A stretch of 47,313 nucleotides of DNA from an uncultured Prevotellaceae bacterium (GCA_945865175.1 CAMBDA010000025.1:1-47313), one strand, 5' to 3'; positions 1-9,687 are shown, counted from the stretch's first letter. Made by a program: numbers and translations. Notes: a model not told the origin generated them from the sequence alone.

Positions 1-78
1 GGCTTGTTGTTCCTACATGCCCATGCAGTGCAAACGGATTCGAGGGTTATCATCTTTCAAAACCTTCAAAATTTAATT

Positions 79-540
79 ATGTCTTATAATAATTATCCAC
101 AGGGTTCAAAATCCAACCCTTATCCAGCGTATAGTTATGGACCTCTTGCAAATAATCACCAATGGTTTGGTGGTTGGGTTTTAGGTAGCTCACTCTATTA
201 CGTTAGTGCATCGAGAAAATGTTTTATTGATGCTGGTCCTAATTTCTGCACGAAGGATTATCCATGTCCAGAGTATGTATATCATGAGATGGTAAATAAC
301 GGAATATGGATAGGAGGTTGGGTCAATTACAATGACGGAGTTCTATATGAAAGAGCACAGGACCCCTCTGGGGCAGGCAGTGCGGTAATCCCTCCGCAAG
401 ATAATGCAGGGTGCGGTTCTGGTAGCAATACTGAAGATGAAGACAACGAAACTAATGGATGTGGTTGTGGTTCGGAGAATTTTACAATCAACATGGATGC
501 TGGAAGCATAGATAGGGTTGTGTATGATTTCCTAACATGA
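79..540 (+). CDS. Small Cys/Gly-rich protein, function unknown
   Basis: I do not recognise this 153-residue protein. The frame is open from position 4, but the ATG at 79 sits just after an AT-rich stretch and begins the low-complexity hydrophilic N-terminus (MSYNNYPQG), so I prefer it. The protein carries two W(F/I)GGWV repeats about 50 residues apart, a run of spaced cysteines (RKC, NFC, YPC) between them, an acidic linker and a C-terminal CGCGS motif. No signal peptide or membrane segment is visible. Codon and base use are more AT-rich than in the downstream MG2-like gene, which suggests a different origin. The Gly/Cys tail could mean a metal-binding or processed peptide, but nothing shows this directly. 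Confidence 0.55.
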   Translation: MSYNNYPQGSKSNPYPAYSYGPLANNHQWFGGWVLGSSLYYVSASRKCFIDAGPNFCTKDYPCPEYVYHEMVNNGIWIGGWVNYNDGVLYERAQDPSGAGSAVIPPQDNAGCGSGSNTEDEDNETNGCGCGSENFTINMDAGSIDRVVYDFLT

Positions 541-612
541 CGATTACTACTTTATATAGAGATATCTCCATTCATATTCCTAAGATTATTAAACGGTTAA
601 TATTTTTCTGCT

Positions 613-3411
613 ATGAAACATTTGCACTTCACTCTGCTTTTATTTTTTCTGTTGTTCTGTCAGAAAGGTAGCCCCCAGAAAAATAGTGGGATAGACCCAT
701 ATCTCACAAGAATAAAGACCTTTGCCTATTGCTATCCTCAGGAAAAGGTGTACGTCCACATGGACAACACCTGCTATTATCTGGGCGACACCATCTGGTT
801 CAAGGCCTATCTGCGCGAGACGGGGAGCGGGCTTCCCTCCAACCGGAGCGGTGTTCTGTATGCCGAACTGCTCAACCACGACGGCTATCTGGTGGAGAGG
901 AAGATGCTGAAGATGGTAGGCGGGGAGGGCGACGGTTTCTTCCGGCTTCCTGCCGACTCCACCCTCTATAGCGGATTCTATGAACTGAGGGCCTATACCC
1001 GCTGGCAACTCAACTGGGGCGAATATACGCATCCCCATACGCTGGCTGACAGAAACTGGTTCTTCAACAGGACCATGCGCTATGAGTTTTTCCGCGACTA
1101 TGAAAAGCTCTACAGTCGCACGTTCCCTGTGTATGACAAGCCGCAGTCGCCCGGCGACCGTGAACTGTACATGAGCGAGCGTCCCCACTTGCGTTACTAT
1201 AGCATGGACCCTTCTGCTCCCAGACCCACGCTCTCGCTCTTCCCTGAAGGCGGCACGCTGGTGGAGGGTCTGCAGAGCAGGATAGCCTTCGAAGCCGCCT
1301 TCACCAACGGCGAGTACATGGACGGTGTGCTGCAACTTGGAACCGACACGTTTGCTGTGGTCAACCGTGGCCGTGGCTCCTTCCTCTATACGCCAGGCCA
1401 GGGCATGCCGGAGAAAGTGACTTTCCGCACCCGCGACGGACATACAATCAGCCAGTCGCTTCCGAAGGCTGAGGACAGAGGCGCGGTGTTGAGTATCGGC
1501 AGGAGGAGTGATGGATGGATGGTTACCTGTCAGGTGTCCGAAGGGCTGGAGGCAGACACGCTGGCACTCACGGTGATGCACGAGGGAAGGGTGGAGATGA
1601 GCCGCATACTGCCATCGGGCTTTCCCCGCAGCCCCTTCACGCTCTTCATCCCCGTAGACAGCTTGTGTGCGGGTGTGCAGCAGGTGACGCTCTTCGATGC
1701 CGGGGGCAGGGTATGGGCCGACCGCCTTTTTTTCTCCAAGCACGGCATGTCTCCAGCGCCTTCCCTCCGCATCTCACATGTGCAGGAGAAATACCAGCCC
1801 TATGTGCCCGTCCGTCTGGATGTGGATGGAGGGAAGGGCGGGGAGCGCGTTTCGCTGTCCGTACGTGATGCCGGAGGAGGCGCACGCAACGACGACACGG
1901 GCACCATCCTTACCGAGATGCTCCTCTCCAGCGAGATAAAGGGCTTTGTGCCGCGGCCGGAGTGGTATTTCGCAAAGGACACTCCGGCACGGGAAGAAGC
2001 GCTGGACCTGCTGATGATGACCCAAGGATGGCGCCGTTTCTCATGGCAGGAGATGGCATCAGCCGACCATTTCAATCCTGTTCACCCTGCCGAAAAACGT
2101 CCGCTCCTTGCCGGAGCCGTACACACCTACCATGCCACCAGAAAGTTTGATCCCATAGACAGCAGGGTACTCAGGGATCACTACAGGTTCATGGGCATGA
2201 GCAAGGACATGACAGACGAGTCGATGGGCATGATGTTCGGCCTCAATGACAAAAGGGGCGACCGCTACTACAAGGGGAAGGACCTCACCTCCATGAGCAG
2301 GAGGGACCGCAAGATACTGGGGAAGGAACTTGCGGGGGATGCCTACAGGCGGGTGAAGGGCGACGGCGAAAGGCTCCGCCACGAGGCCAAGGTGCACTGC
2401 GAGATAGGCGCGCCTGGAAGGCGTTCTTCAAGTATGGGAGGCGATGTGAACACCCACAACGGACAGTTCCTGCTGAGCCTGCCCGACGTACAAGGCGAGT
2501 ATGAACTGGCGATATGGGCCAGCGACACCACCAGGTGGCCCAAGGAGGAGCGGGAGACACCCTCCCTCCACCAGTGGATAAGCCGCTCGGAGGACAACTA
2601 CCCCGAATACTACGTGCGGCTGTCGTTTCCCTATCCGCATTTTGCCAAGCCTTATTCTTTCTACCAGACCACCCACCGGAGTGTAGAGTCCGGCATGCTT
2701 TCCGAAAATCTCCTGGAGGGAAGCCTCCTGCAGGAGGTGAAGGTTTTTGCCAGTCATGGAGGACGGCGCAGGGACAGCTTCATGAAGCCGATAGCCCGTC
2801 TGGAGGCATGCGATGCCTTCAACAAGGTGGTGGATGCGGGGCTGATGGACCCCTACTTCACCTCCACGGCTACTTTCTCCAGAGCACTGGCCAGGTATCA
2901 TGTTGCACACATGGGGATGGAACGTCGTTACAATGTGCTCAACAGGCTGGGCGACATCTATGGCGACGAGACGATGATGTTCCGCATCGGAGGCATGAGC
3001 CCCGATATGGCCACGCGCATGTTCAACCATCTCTACACCATCGACTCCATCTATGTCTACACGGACTATGCACCCCGGCTGGAAGGTGACCGGCGCTACT
3101 ACGGCAGCAACCAGCCTTCGGTGAACATCATCTTCAAGCCCGGACGGAGCAACTCCACCAGCGAGCGCCGCATACGGATGAAGGGATTCTCATACGCCGC
3201 CGACTTCTATCATCCCGACTACTCCACCCGCCGCCCTTCTCCCGAGAAGGCCGACTACCGCCGCACGCTCTACTGGAACCCCAACCTGAAGCTGGATGCC
3301 GAGGGAAGGGCACAGGTGCAGTTTTACAACAATGCCCGCACCACCCGCCTCAGCATAGAGGCCGCAGGCCTTTCGCCCGACGGAACCATACTGTGGAACA
3401 AGACGGAATAA
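613..3411 (+). CDS. Large secreted MG2/alpha-2-macroglobulin-like envelope protein
   Basis: This 932-residue protein has a hydrophobic N-terminal signal (about residues 1-22). Soon after comes an MG2-type segment with the signature PQEKVYVHMDN followed by GDTIWFKAYLRE, which in Bacteroidetes marks a family of large periplasmic or outer-membrane proteins with macroglobulin-like beta-sandwich domains. The C-terminus ends with a beta-sandwich-like strand pattern (YWNPNLKLDAEGRAQVQFYN) typical of the same family. These proteins are often annotated as TonB plug-domain or carboxypeptidase-regulatory-like proteins, and their substrate is not established. It stands alone on the plus strand, and a possible promoter for the next unit lies downstream. 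The family call is firm and the function unknown. Confidence 0.75.
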   Translation: MKHLHFTLLLFFLLFCQKGSPQKNSGIDPYLTRIKTFAYCYPQEKVYVHMDNTCYYLGDTIWFKAYLRETGSGLPSNRSGVLYAELLNHDGYLVERKMLKMVGGEGDGFFRLPADSTLYSGFYELRAYTRWQLNWGEYTHPHTLADRNWFFNRTMRYEFFRDYEKLYSRTFPVYDKPQSPGDRELYMSERPHLRYYSMDPSAPRPTLSLFPEGGTLVEGLQSRIAFEAAFTNGEYMDGVLQLGTDTFAVVNRGRGSFLYTPGQGMPEKVTFRTRDGHTISQSLPKAEDRGAVLSIGRRSDGWMVTCQVSEGLEADTLALTVMHEGRVEMSRILPSGFPRSPFTLFIPVDSLCAGVQQVTLFDAGGRVWADRLFFSKHGMSPAPSLRISHVQEKYQPYVPVRLDVDGGKGGERVSLSVRDAGGGARNDDTGTILTEMLLSSEIKGFVPRPEWYFAKDTPAREEALDLLMMTQGWRRFSWQEMASADHFNPVHPAEKRPLLAGAVHTYHATRKFDPIDSRVLRDHYRFMGMSKDMTDESMGMMFGLNDKRGDRYYKGKDLTSMSRRDRKILGKELAGDAYRRVKGDGERLRHEAKVHCEIGAPGRRSSSMGGDVNTHNGQFLLSLPDVQGEYELAIWASDTTRWPKEERETPSLHQWISRSEDNYPEYYVRLSFPYPHFAKPYSFYQTTHRSVESGMLSENLLEGSLLQEVKVFASHGGRRRDSFMKPIARLEACDAFNKVVDAGLMDPYFTSTATFSRALARYHVAHMGMERRYNVLNRLGDIYGDETMMFRIGGMSPDMATRMFNHLYTIDSIYVYTDYAPRLEGDRRYYGSNQPSVNIIFKPGRSNSTSERRIRMKGFSYAADFYHPDYSTRRPSPEKADYRRTLYWNPNLKLDAEGRAQVQFYNNARTTRLSIEAAGLSPDGTILWNKTE

Positions 3412-3913
3412 GTCTTCCAGCGCTTCTTTGTCTGTTGCGGGTGATGCTGAGCACCGTACCTTTGGGGACTGGAAGATGGAGAACATATGGACGGTATGGA
3501 TAGATAGGGTAGGCCTTGGCCATAACCCAGTGTGAAATATTGACAAAACTGCCCAAAACCGTGCTAGGAGAAATCCATGGAATAGAAGGGCCTGTTACGG
3601 TAAAATACTGAGCAGGTCATGTCTCCTCATTTTTTGAGGGAAACAAATTATCCGAAGATTCCGGTTGGAGAATCGTTCGTTTTATACTTCGGGAGATTGC
3701 TTTCCAAAAGGAAGGAGATATGTGGGATTATGCCGCATTCATGGTTTTTTCCTCCATTTGGGCCTTTCTTGTGATTGTCTTTCCATTGAACATGTATGTG
3801 AAGGGTGGACTGCATCCGGCCTTTTTCATCACAGTCATAGAATTTTATCTGCATTGCAACAATGTTGTAACATGGCAGCTGTAATTTTGCGGCGGATTTC
3901 AAAAGAAACTGAT
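3412..3913. other. Gene-free interval before the TonB receptor
   Basis: About 500 bases without a convincing gene. It contains a Bacteroidetes-like -7 element TACCTTTG at 3457-3464 with a GTTG about 19 bp upstream, and the receptor promoter at 3882-3889. The TonB receptor frame stays open upstream to 3665, but that extension encodes no signal peptide and looks like chance. The transcript starting near 3470 could be a long leader or a small RNA; a weak hairpin (3625-3639) lies in it. Confidence 0.4.
3882..3889 (+). promoter_or_regulatory. Bacteroidetes -7 element for the TonB receptor operon
   Basis: TAATTTTG matches the TAnnTTTG -7 consensus and lies 24 bp before the preferred ATG at 3914. 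A TTG at 3865-3867 is a weak -33 candidate. The position supports the start at 3914. Confidence 0.55.
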
Positions 3914-6574
3914 ATGAAGAGAAGGTTTTTCATGTTGTGGATAATGGCTGTGACCGTGGTTGCCGAAACAGTAGCTGCTACGCTCATAAAGGGGAGAGTG
4001 AAGGATTCGGTTTCAGGAGAAGACATCACCGGTGCGCTGGTGAAGGTGAAAGGGCACCCACAGCTGGGTGCCGTATCGGGGCTGGATGGCACGTTCCGGC
4101 TGGACGTGGAGGATGAGGAATGTACGCTCGTATGCACATGTATGGGATTCAAACCTGTGGAGCGTATGCTACATAAGAATGAGAGTGAGGTAATCTTCGT
4201 GATGGAGGACATGAGCGTGACGCTGAATACGGTGGCCGTGGAGGCGCACAACAGCGGCCGCAGTGAGGCTGGTGCGCGCAAGCTGGAGAAGGAGTCGATG
4301 TGTGTACTCAATGTGATGAGCGCCAGGGCAATGGAACTTTCTTCGGATGTGACTGTGGCCAATGCCGTAAGACGAATGTCGGGGGTCACGGTGGAGCGGA
4401 ACAGCAGCGGGGAAGGACAGTATGCCATCCTTCGTGGCATGGACAAGCGGTATAACTATACGTTGGTGAACGGGGTGAAGATACCCAGCCCCGACAACAA
4501 GAACCGCTTTGTGCCTCTCGACATGTTCCCTTCGGAGATGCTCGACCGGCTGGAGGTGAGCAAGTCGCTCACGGCCGACATGGAAGGCGATGGCATCGGA
4601 GGGGCGGTGAACCTGGTGATGAAGGATGCCCCCACCACGCGCCAGTTCACAGCCACGTTGTCTACAGGCTATAATGCCATGTATCTGGGGCGCGACTTCC
4701 AGTCCTTCCGTCATGGGAGCATTGCACGGCAGTCGCCTTTTGAGGCCATGGGAAAGCCCGATGACTATGCCGTGACGGCCGATGACTTCACGCGCGACAA
4801 CCTGCACGTGTCGGCCCATACGCCCATGCCTGATGCCAATGCGGGCCTTTCGTATGGCGACCGTTTCTTTGGCAACCGCCTGGGTGTGATGCTGGCCGGA
4901 ACGCTGCTCCACACCATGCGCGGCAAGGAGAGCAAGCTATACTACCAGCCGGGAACGACACACGACGGCACGGAGATACGCGACTATTCCACAGAACAGA
5001 CGCGTATGGGCGCACACTTGAAGCTGGATTACAAGTGCCGGCCCGGGCACAAACTGGAGTGGTATAGCGGCTATATGGACATGCGCGAGAATGAGGTGCG
5101 CGACAGCCATGATGATGCCACATGGACCATGCGCATGCGCCATTCCCGTCAGTATATCGTCACATCCACCCTAAAGGGGCAGCACGATCTGCTCCCCGAC
5201 GATGGCCTCCGCCTGGAATGGCGGGCCGTGGCCTCCAAGGCCTATTGCACGGTCCCCGACAATGCACAAATCTATATGCGCGGCACGCATGTGATGACCT
5301 CTGGTGCCGCCCTTCGCAGATGGCAGCACAATTCCGACCGCGACCTGGCCGCCTACGTGTCGTTGGCCCGCTTGTGGCATTGCGGGGGAGAGACGGACGT
5401 GAAGGCACAGTTGGGCGCCATGTACCGCGACAAGCAACGCAGCAGTTTCTTCAATGAATTCACGTTCGACTCCTCTACGGGTGCGGCCGACCCTCAGGAC
5501 TACGGAGAGGACTGGACCAATTTCGACCAGATAGGGCTCACGCCCCGCACGTATGGCAATATTGGCGACCCGCTCAATTATGATGCTGCCGAACGAATCG
5601 GTGCCGCATATGCGATGGGCAAGATGACGCGTGGCGCATGGGATATTACGGCAGGCATCCGCATGGAGCACACGCGGCAGAGCTACGTGCTGGTGTATCC
5701 GCGTGATGTGGACCCCGAGGGCTGCCAGACCTACCCCGACTTCCTGCCCAGTGCACAGCTCCGCTATAAGCTGCATCCCCAGGGAAGCCTCCATCTGACC
5801 TACAACCGTTCGGTGAACCGTCCCAGTTTTTTTGAGATTGTCCCCTACACCATCATCAATGAGGACTACAAGGAGAAGGGAAATCCGGCCCTGGAGCATA
5901 CGGTGGCCGACAACCTGGACTTGCGCTATGAGTGGTTTCCGGGCAGTTCGGAACAGTTGATGGTGGGCCTTTTCTACAAGCATCTGAAGGACCCCATCGA
6001 GTATGGGCTGCTGAACGAAGGCCAGGACACCTATTACAAGCCCATGAACTTCGGCAATGCCACCAATATGGGCGTGGAGGTGGATTTCTCGAAAAACATA
6101 CGTTGGCTGGGCATCAAGGCCAACTACACGTACACCCATTCGCGCATCACCACCGACAAGCGCCTTATGGACGGAGCTGAGGTGACGATGCGCAGCCAGA
6201 CGCGCCCCCTCTTCGGGCAGGCCGCCCATGTGGCCAATCTGGCTTTGCTGGCCAAGGATGTAAGGCATGGATGGGAAGGGCAGGTGGCCTTCAACTATAC
6301 GGGCAAGCGGCTGAGCGACATCTCCAACTGGTATGACGATGACATCTGGGAGAAGGGTTTTGTGCAGCTGGACGCCTCGCTGGAGAAGCGTTTCCACTGT
6401 GGCGTGGAACTGTTTGCCAAGGCATCCAACCTGCTCGACACGCCGCTGACACGATACATCCAGAAAGGCCCGCACACGGCCAATGTGGAGAGCCTGCGCG
6501 ACAATGGCTGTGTGGTGGAGCGCCGTGAGCGTCATGGCCAGACGCTGACCGTGGGGGTGCGCTATAAATTGTGA
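3914..6574 (+). CDS. TonB-dependent outer-membrane receptor
   Basis: An 886-residue outer-membrane importer energised by TonB. The ATG at 3914 starts a signal peptide (MKRRFFMLWIMAVTVVAETVAA). Next come a carboxypeptidase-D regulatory-like domain (about residues 24-105, IKGRVKDSVSGEDITGALVKV), a plug domain (about 130-250, with VANAVRRMSGVTVER, YAILRGMDKRYNYTLVNG and the closing GGAVNLVMKD) and a long beta-barrel ending in LTVGVRYKL. It is not a classical SusC, because no SusD follows. Instead a beta-helix lipoprotein and a phosphatase lipoprotein follow at 39 and 29 bp, which suggests uptake of a phosphorylated compound or of a product of the phosphatase. The substrate is inferred from context only. 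Confidence 0.9.
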   Translation: MKRRFFMLWIMAVTVVAETVAATLIKGRVKDSVSGEDITGALVKVKGHPQLGAVSGLDGTFRLDVEDEECTLVCTCMGFKPVERMLHKNESEVIFVMEDMSVTLNTVAVEAHNSGRSEAGARKLEKESMCVLNVMSARAMELSSDVTVANAVRRMSGVTVERNSSGEGQYAILRGMDKRYNYTLVNGVKIPSPDNKNRFVPLDMFPSEMLDRLEVSKSLTADMEGDGIGGAVNLVMKDAPTTRQFTATLSTGYNAMYLGRDFQSFRHGSIARQSPFEAMGKPDDYAVTADDFTRDNLHVSAHTPMPDANAGLSYGDRFFGNRLGVMLAGTLLHTMRGKESKLYYQPGTTHDGTEIRDYSTEQTRMGAHLKLDYKCRPGHKLEWYSGYMDMRENEVRDSHDDATWTMRMRHSRQYIVTSTLKGQHDLLPDDGLRLEWRAVASKAYCTVPDNAQIYMRGTHVMTSGAALRRWQHNSDRDLAAYVSLARLWHCGGETDVKAQLGAMYRDKQRSSFFNEFTFDSSTGAADPQDYGEDWTNFDQIGLTPRTYGNIGDPLNYDAAERIGAAYAMGKMTRGAWDITAGIRMEHTRQSYVLVYPRDVDPEGCQTYPDFLPSAQLRYKLHPQGSLHLTYNRSVNRPSFFEIVPYTIINEDYKEKGNPALEHTVADNLDLRYEWFPGSSEQLMVGLFYKHLKDPIEYGLLNEGQDTYYKPMNFGNATNMGVEVDFSKNIRWLGIKANYTYTHSRITTDKRLMDGAEVTMRSQTRPLFGQAAHVANLALLAKDVRHGWEGQVAFNYTGKRLSDISNWYDDDIWEKGFVQLDASLEKRFHCGVELFAKASNLLDTPLTRYIQKGPHTANVESLRDNGCVVERRERHGQTLTVGVRYKL

Positions 6575-6613
6575 CACATATTATATATTATATTCCTAAT
6601 AAAACGAACAACA

Positions 6614-7999
6614 ATGAAAAGAAATGTATGGATGGCTGCTGCATTGGCCACAGTGCTGATGGCAGCTTGTAGCGATGACAGCGAGAACGACAATCCGGCT
6701 TTGCCGGAACCGGATGGCGGAGGTCAGGTGGAAGTGACAACCGTGAGCGGCAACGTGTCGGGCGTGTGGAAGAAGAACACCGTGGTGCAGGTGGACGGCC
6801 ATTTGCGTGTGCCTGCAGGCAGTTCGCTGACCATCGAGGAAGGCGTGCAGGTAATCTTCACGGACAAGGGCGTGGGAGTGAACCATGTACCCGTGGAGTT
6901 TACGGTAGACGGCAACCTCTATCTGAGAGGGACAGCCGAAAATCCGGTGCTCCTTTCGGTGGCAGAAGAAAAACGTACTGCAGCGAATGCCTTTGCCGGC
7001 CTGTGGGGCGGTATTGTGGCCACCTCCAGCTGTGAGGAACTGCTTATCGACCATGCTGTCATAGAATATACGGGCGGACAGGTGATAGAGGGCTCTCCTG
7101 CAGCCACTGCCGAAATCTATACGGCCGGTGATGACGCCTATCCGCAGGTGACCACCTGCAACCTGAATGGCCGCTATGTGATCACCCACAGCATCCTGCG
7201 CAACGGATGGTCGGATGCGGTGTACATGATGGGCGGAAAGGCCATCATCGCAGAGAATCTCTTTGTGGCCAATGGTTTTGACGGAGCTGAGGCGGTCAAC
7301 GTCAAGGCCGGATGCCAGGCTGATGTGGCAGGAAACATCATGTTCAGCCCCAATACCAACGGACTGAAACTCTCGAGCTCCGGCCAGAGCGAGGAGCGCG
7401 GACAGGCCAGGGTGCAGGCCTATAACAACACCATCATCAATGCCGGATGGCGACGCGACGGAGAAAAGGGCGGTTGCGTGTATGCCGAGAAGAACGTGCT
7501 GGCCAATGTATTCAACAATCTGATGGTAAACTGCAAGTTCCGTGCACAGACGCCCAGCTACAAGAACCCCAACAATCCGGAGGAGGGCTATGACAACACC
7601 TCGGTGATTGACTACAACTATTATGCTTCGGGCAGCCAGCGCAGCGACATCGTGTTTGCCGATGCCAGTGGTGTGGCCTATGCCTGGGAAGGCTACAACT
7701 ATGCCCACAAGAACTATTATGAGGGAGTGGTGGATGCCCACAGCGTGATTGCCACGGAGCAGGACGGAAAGGACCCGCTGTTCGAGAACTTCAGCATCCA
7801 TGCAGTGCCCCTCACTTCCTACAGCTATGATGAGGCTTGGGACTTCCACCTGAAGGCTGGCTCGCCTGCACTCACTGGTGCCAACAGCGGAAGCGCGGCT
7901 TCCCTGAAGCCCTATTTTGCCGGTGGCCTTTCAGTGGGCGGCACCACGTATTCCTCACCGGCTGTGGCGGCTCATTATGGTGCCCTGGGCACAAAGTAG
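6614..7999 (+). CDS. Surface lipoprotein with right-handed beta-helix fold
   Basis: A 461-residue lipoprotein whose N-terminus ends in a lipobox with Cys19 (LMAAC), followed by an acidic linker (SDDSENDN) of the kind that can direct surface export in Bacteroidetes. The body is rich in short beta-strand repeats with Gly/Asn turns (PAGSSLTIEEGVQVIF, YNNTIINAGW, NVFNNLMVNCKF), the pattern of parallel beta-helix proteins. It lies between the TonB receptor and a phosphatase with short gaps, so it is probably the receptor's surface partner, taking the place a SusD-like protein would have. I see no obvious catalytic motif. A polysaccharide lyase-like activity cannot be excluded. Confidence 0.75.
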   Translation: MKRNVWMAAALATVLMAACSDDSENDNPALPEPDGGGQVEVTTVSGNVSGVWKKNTVVQVDGHLRVPAGSSLTIEEGVQVIFTDKGVGVNHVPVEFTVDGNLYLRGTAENPVLLSVAEEKRTAANAFAGLWGGIVATSSCEELLIDHAVIEYTGGQVIEGSPAATAEIYTAGDDAYPQVTTCNLNGRYVITHSILRNGWSDAVYMMGGKAIIAENLFVANGFDGAEAVNVKAGCQADVAGNIMFSPNTNGLKLSSSGQSEERGQARVQAYNNTIINAGWRRDGEKGGCVYAEKNVLANVFNNLMVNCKFRAQTPSYKNPNNPEEGYDNTSVIDYNYYASGSQRSDIVFADASGVAYAWEGYNYAHKNYYEGVVDAHSVIATEQDGKDPLFENFSIHAVPLTSYSYDEAWDFHLKAGSPALTGANSGSAASLKPYFAGGLSVGGTTYSSPAVAAHYGALGTK

Positions 8000-8028
8000 G
8001 AACACTGTGACGCAAATCCGAGGAAACG

Positions 8029-8958
8029 ATGAAAAGGATTCAACTGGTGTTGTTGTGCTGCCTGGTACTGGCGGCCTGCAACAGGTATGAGCCGATTGAT
8101 TATTCCCCTTATCAGGACAAACTGAACATCTATCTGGTCAATGACATGGGACGCAACGGGTATTACGACCAAAAGCCCCTGGCCGAACTGATGGGAGAGA
8201 TGGCCGAGGAGGTGGACCCTGAGTGTGTGGCTGCTCTGGGCGATGTGCATCATTTCTATGGGGTGGCATCTGTCAGCGACCCGCTTTGGTTCACCAATTA
8301 CGAACATATCTACAGTCATCCCGACTTGATGCTCCCCTGGTATCCTGTCCTGGGCAACCATGAGTACCGCGGCAACACGCAGGCCGTGCTCGACTATGCA
8401 GGCGTGAGCCGTCGCTGGATGATGCCTGCCCGCTATTACACCAAGGTGTTTGAGGAGGACGGCTTCAGCCTGCGTCTGGTGTGGCTCGACACCACGCCCC
8501 TCATCAGCAAGTACCGCAGTGATGACAAGTATGCCGATGCGGCTTTGCAGAACGATACGCTGCAGCTGGCATGGGCCGACTCGGTGCTTGCCTCCTCGCG
8601 CGAGGATTGGGTGGTGGTGATGGGCCATCATCCTGTGTATGCCCATACCTATAAGGAGGAATCTGAAAGAGCGGACCTGCAACAGCGGCTCGATCCCATC
8701 CTGCGCAGGCATCATGTCGACATGTATGTGTGCGGGCATATCCACAACTTTCAGCACTTGCGGGTGGATGGAAGCGATCTGGATTATGTGGTGAACTCGG
8801 CAGCTTCCCTTTCGCGTGTGCCGGAGGCTGTAGAGGGTACCGTGTTCTGCAGTGCAGAGCCTGGCTTCTCCATCCTGTCGGCCGACAGCCTGACGCTCAC
8901 CCTTCGGATGATAGACGGGCATGGCAGAGTCCTCCACGCTGTAGAGCGGAGACACTAG
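8029..8958 (+). CDS. Purple acid phosphatase-like metallophosphoesterase lipoprotein
   Basis: A 309-residue lipoprotein (lipobox LVLAAC, Cys17) whose calcineurin-like domain resembles the tartrate-resistant acid phosphatase group. Visible metal-ligand motifs are ND39MG, GD72, GN110H111E, MGHH and CGHIHN. These would form a two-metal site hydrolysing phosphate monoesters. In mammalian TRAP the second motif is GDNFYFTGV, with the Tyr three residues after the Asp acting as an iron ligand. Here the aligned residue is His75 (GDVHHFYGV), so the tyrosinate ligand seems replaced. It is the last gene of the TonB receptor operon and is followed by a terminator. The likely role is release of phosphate from an organic phosphate at the cell surface or in the periplasm. 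Confidence 0.85.
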   Translation: MKRIQLVLLCCLVLAACNRYEPIDYSPYQDKLNIYLVNDMGRNGYYDQKPLAELMGEMAEEVDPECVAALGDVHHFYGVASVSDPLWFTNYEHIYSHPDLMLPWYPVLGNHEYRGNTQAVLDYAGVSRRWMMPARYYTKVFEEDGFSLRLVWLDTTPLISKYRSDDKYADAALQNDTLQLAWADSVLASSREDWVVVMGHHPVYAHTYKEESERADLQQRLDPILRRHHVDMYVCGHIHNFQHLRVDGSDLDYVVNSAASLSRVPEAVEGTVFCSAEPGFSILSADSLTLTLRMIDGHGRVLHAVERRH

Positions 8959-8990
8959 CGACGTGTGTCCTGGAGCTGTTCTGCATTAAA

Positions 8991-9025
8991 GGGAGAAGGT
9001 GACCTCACGGCCACCTTCTCTCTTT
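8991..9025 (+). terminator. Intrinsic terminator of the receptor/phosphatase operon
   Basis: An 11-bp stem (8991-9001 with 9012-9022, one G-T pair) closes a 10-nt loop and is followed by a short T run. It lies 32 bp after the phosphatase stop. Confidence 0.75.
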
Positions 9026-9147
9026 GATAAATGAAATTATCTAAACCAAAGTGACAAGATTAAACTTCTGAGGCTTCACAGTCTCATGGTTTGTGATGTA
9101 CACTCATATTGTTTTATAGAAAAAGCATAAAAATGAATCGTGTTTGG

Positions 9148-9687
9148 TCAGAGCCCTTTCTTTGCCTGACTGGTGGGGGTTCCGCTTGGGCGGGGAGCTC
9201 CCATCTGTAGCCTGTCAATTGTGTCGGTCGGGCTGATGAGCGAGGCCGACTGTTGCTCTGGTGCATCGGGCATCTGTGTGAAGGGTGCATCGGGGTCGGC
9301 ATACTGTTCGGCGCAGGCGGGGGTCCCTTCCGAGAGGTCGGACGGCTGGAAACTGTGTTGTGCGGCCATGCCGATGGCCAGCAGGATGCCTATCATGCCA
9401 GCGGCCTTGTAGAACGGGCGGAAGCGGATGTAGGGCTTCAGGGGAATGCATTGCACCGTGTCCTTCTCCGCCTTTTTCCCTATGGCCTCCAGCACGCGCT
9501 TGTCGAAGGCTGCGTCCAGTTTCTCGGCCCCTTGCTGCCCGAGGCAGACAAAGATGTGCTGATAGGCACGCAGGTGGGCAGGAATGTCTTCCTGCCGGAA
9601 GAAGGAATGCAGGATTCTTTCTTCTTCGACACTGGTCTCGCAGTTCCAGTATTTTTCCAGCAATTGTTCAATGTACTTATAGTCCAT
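9148..9687 (-). CDS. Probable membrane anti-sigma-like partner of the ECF sigma factor
   Basis: A protein of about 179 residues (start MDYKYIEQLLEKYW at 9687; an ATG at 9696 adds three residues). A soluble helical N-terminus of about 85 residues is followed by one hydrophobic segment (AAGMIGILLAIGMAA) and a polar Pro/Gln-rich C-terminus. This layout and the position directly after an ECF sigma gene, with the start next to the sigma stop, fit a membrane-bound sigma regulator. It lacks the classical zinc anti-sigma HxxxCxxC motif, so the assignment rests on context. Bacteroides homologues are often left as hypothetical proteins. The C-terminal part faces the periplasm if the single segment spans the membrane. 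Confidence 0.6.
   Translation of the reverse strand: MDYKYIEQLLEKYWNCETSVEEERILHSFFRQEDIPAHLRAYQHIFVCLGQQGAEKLDAAFDKRVLEAIGKKAEKDTVQCIPLKPYIRFRPFYKAAGMIGILLAIGMAAQHSFQPSDLSEGTPACAEQYADPDAPFTQMPDAPEQQSASLISPTDTIDRLQMGAPRPSGTPTSQAKKGL

Noticed and set aside
3665..3913. Upstream extension of the TonB receptor frame
   Set aside because: It lacks a signal peptide and crosses the -7 element. The ATG at 3914 begins a proper signal sequence.
3914..8958. A SusCD-type polysaccharide utilisation locus
   Set aside because: The second gene is a beta-helix lipoprotein rather than SusD, and the third is a phosphatase, not a glycoside hydrolase.
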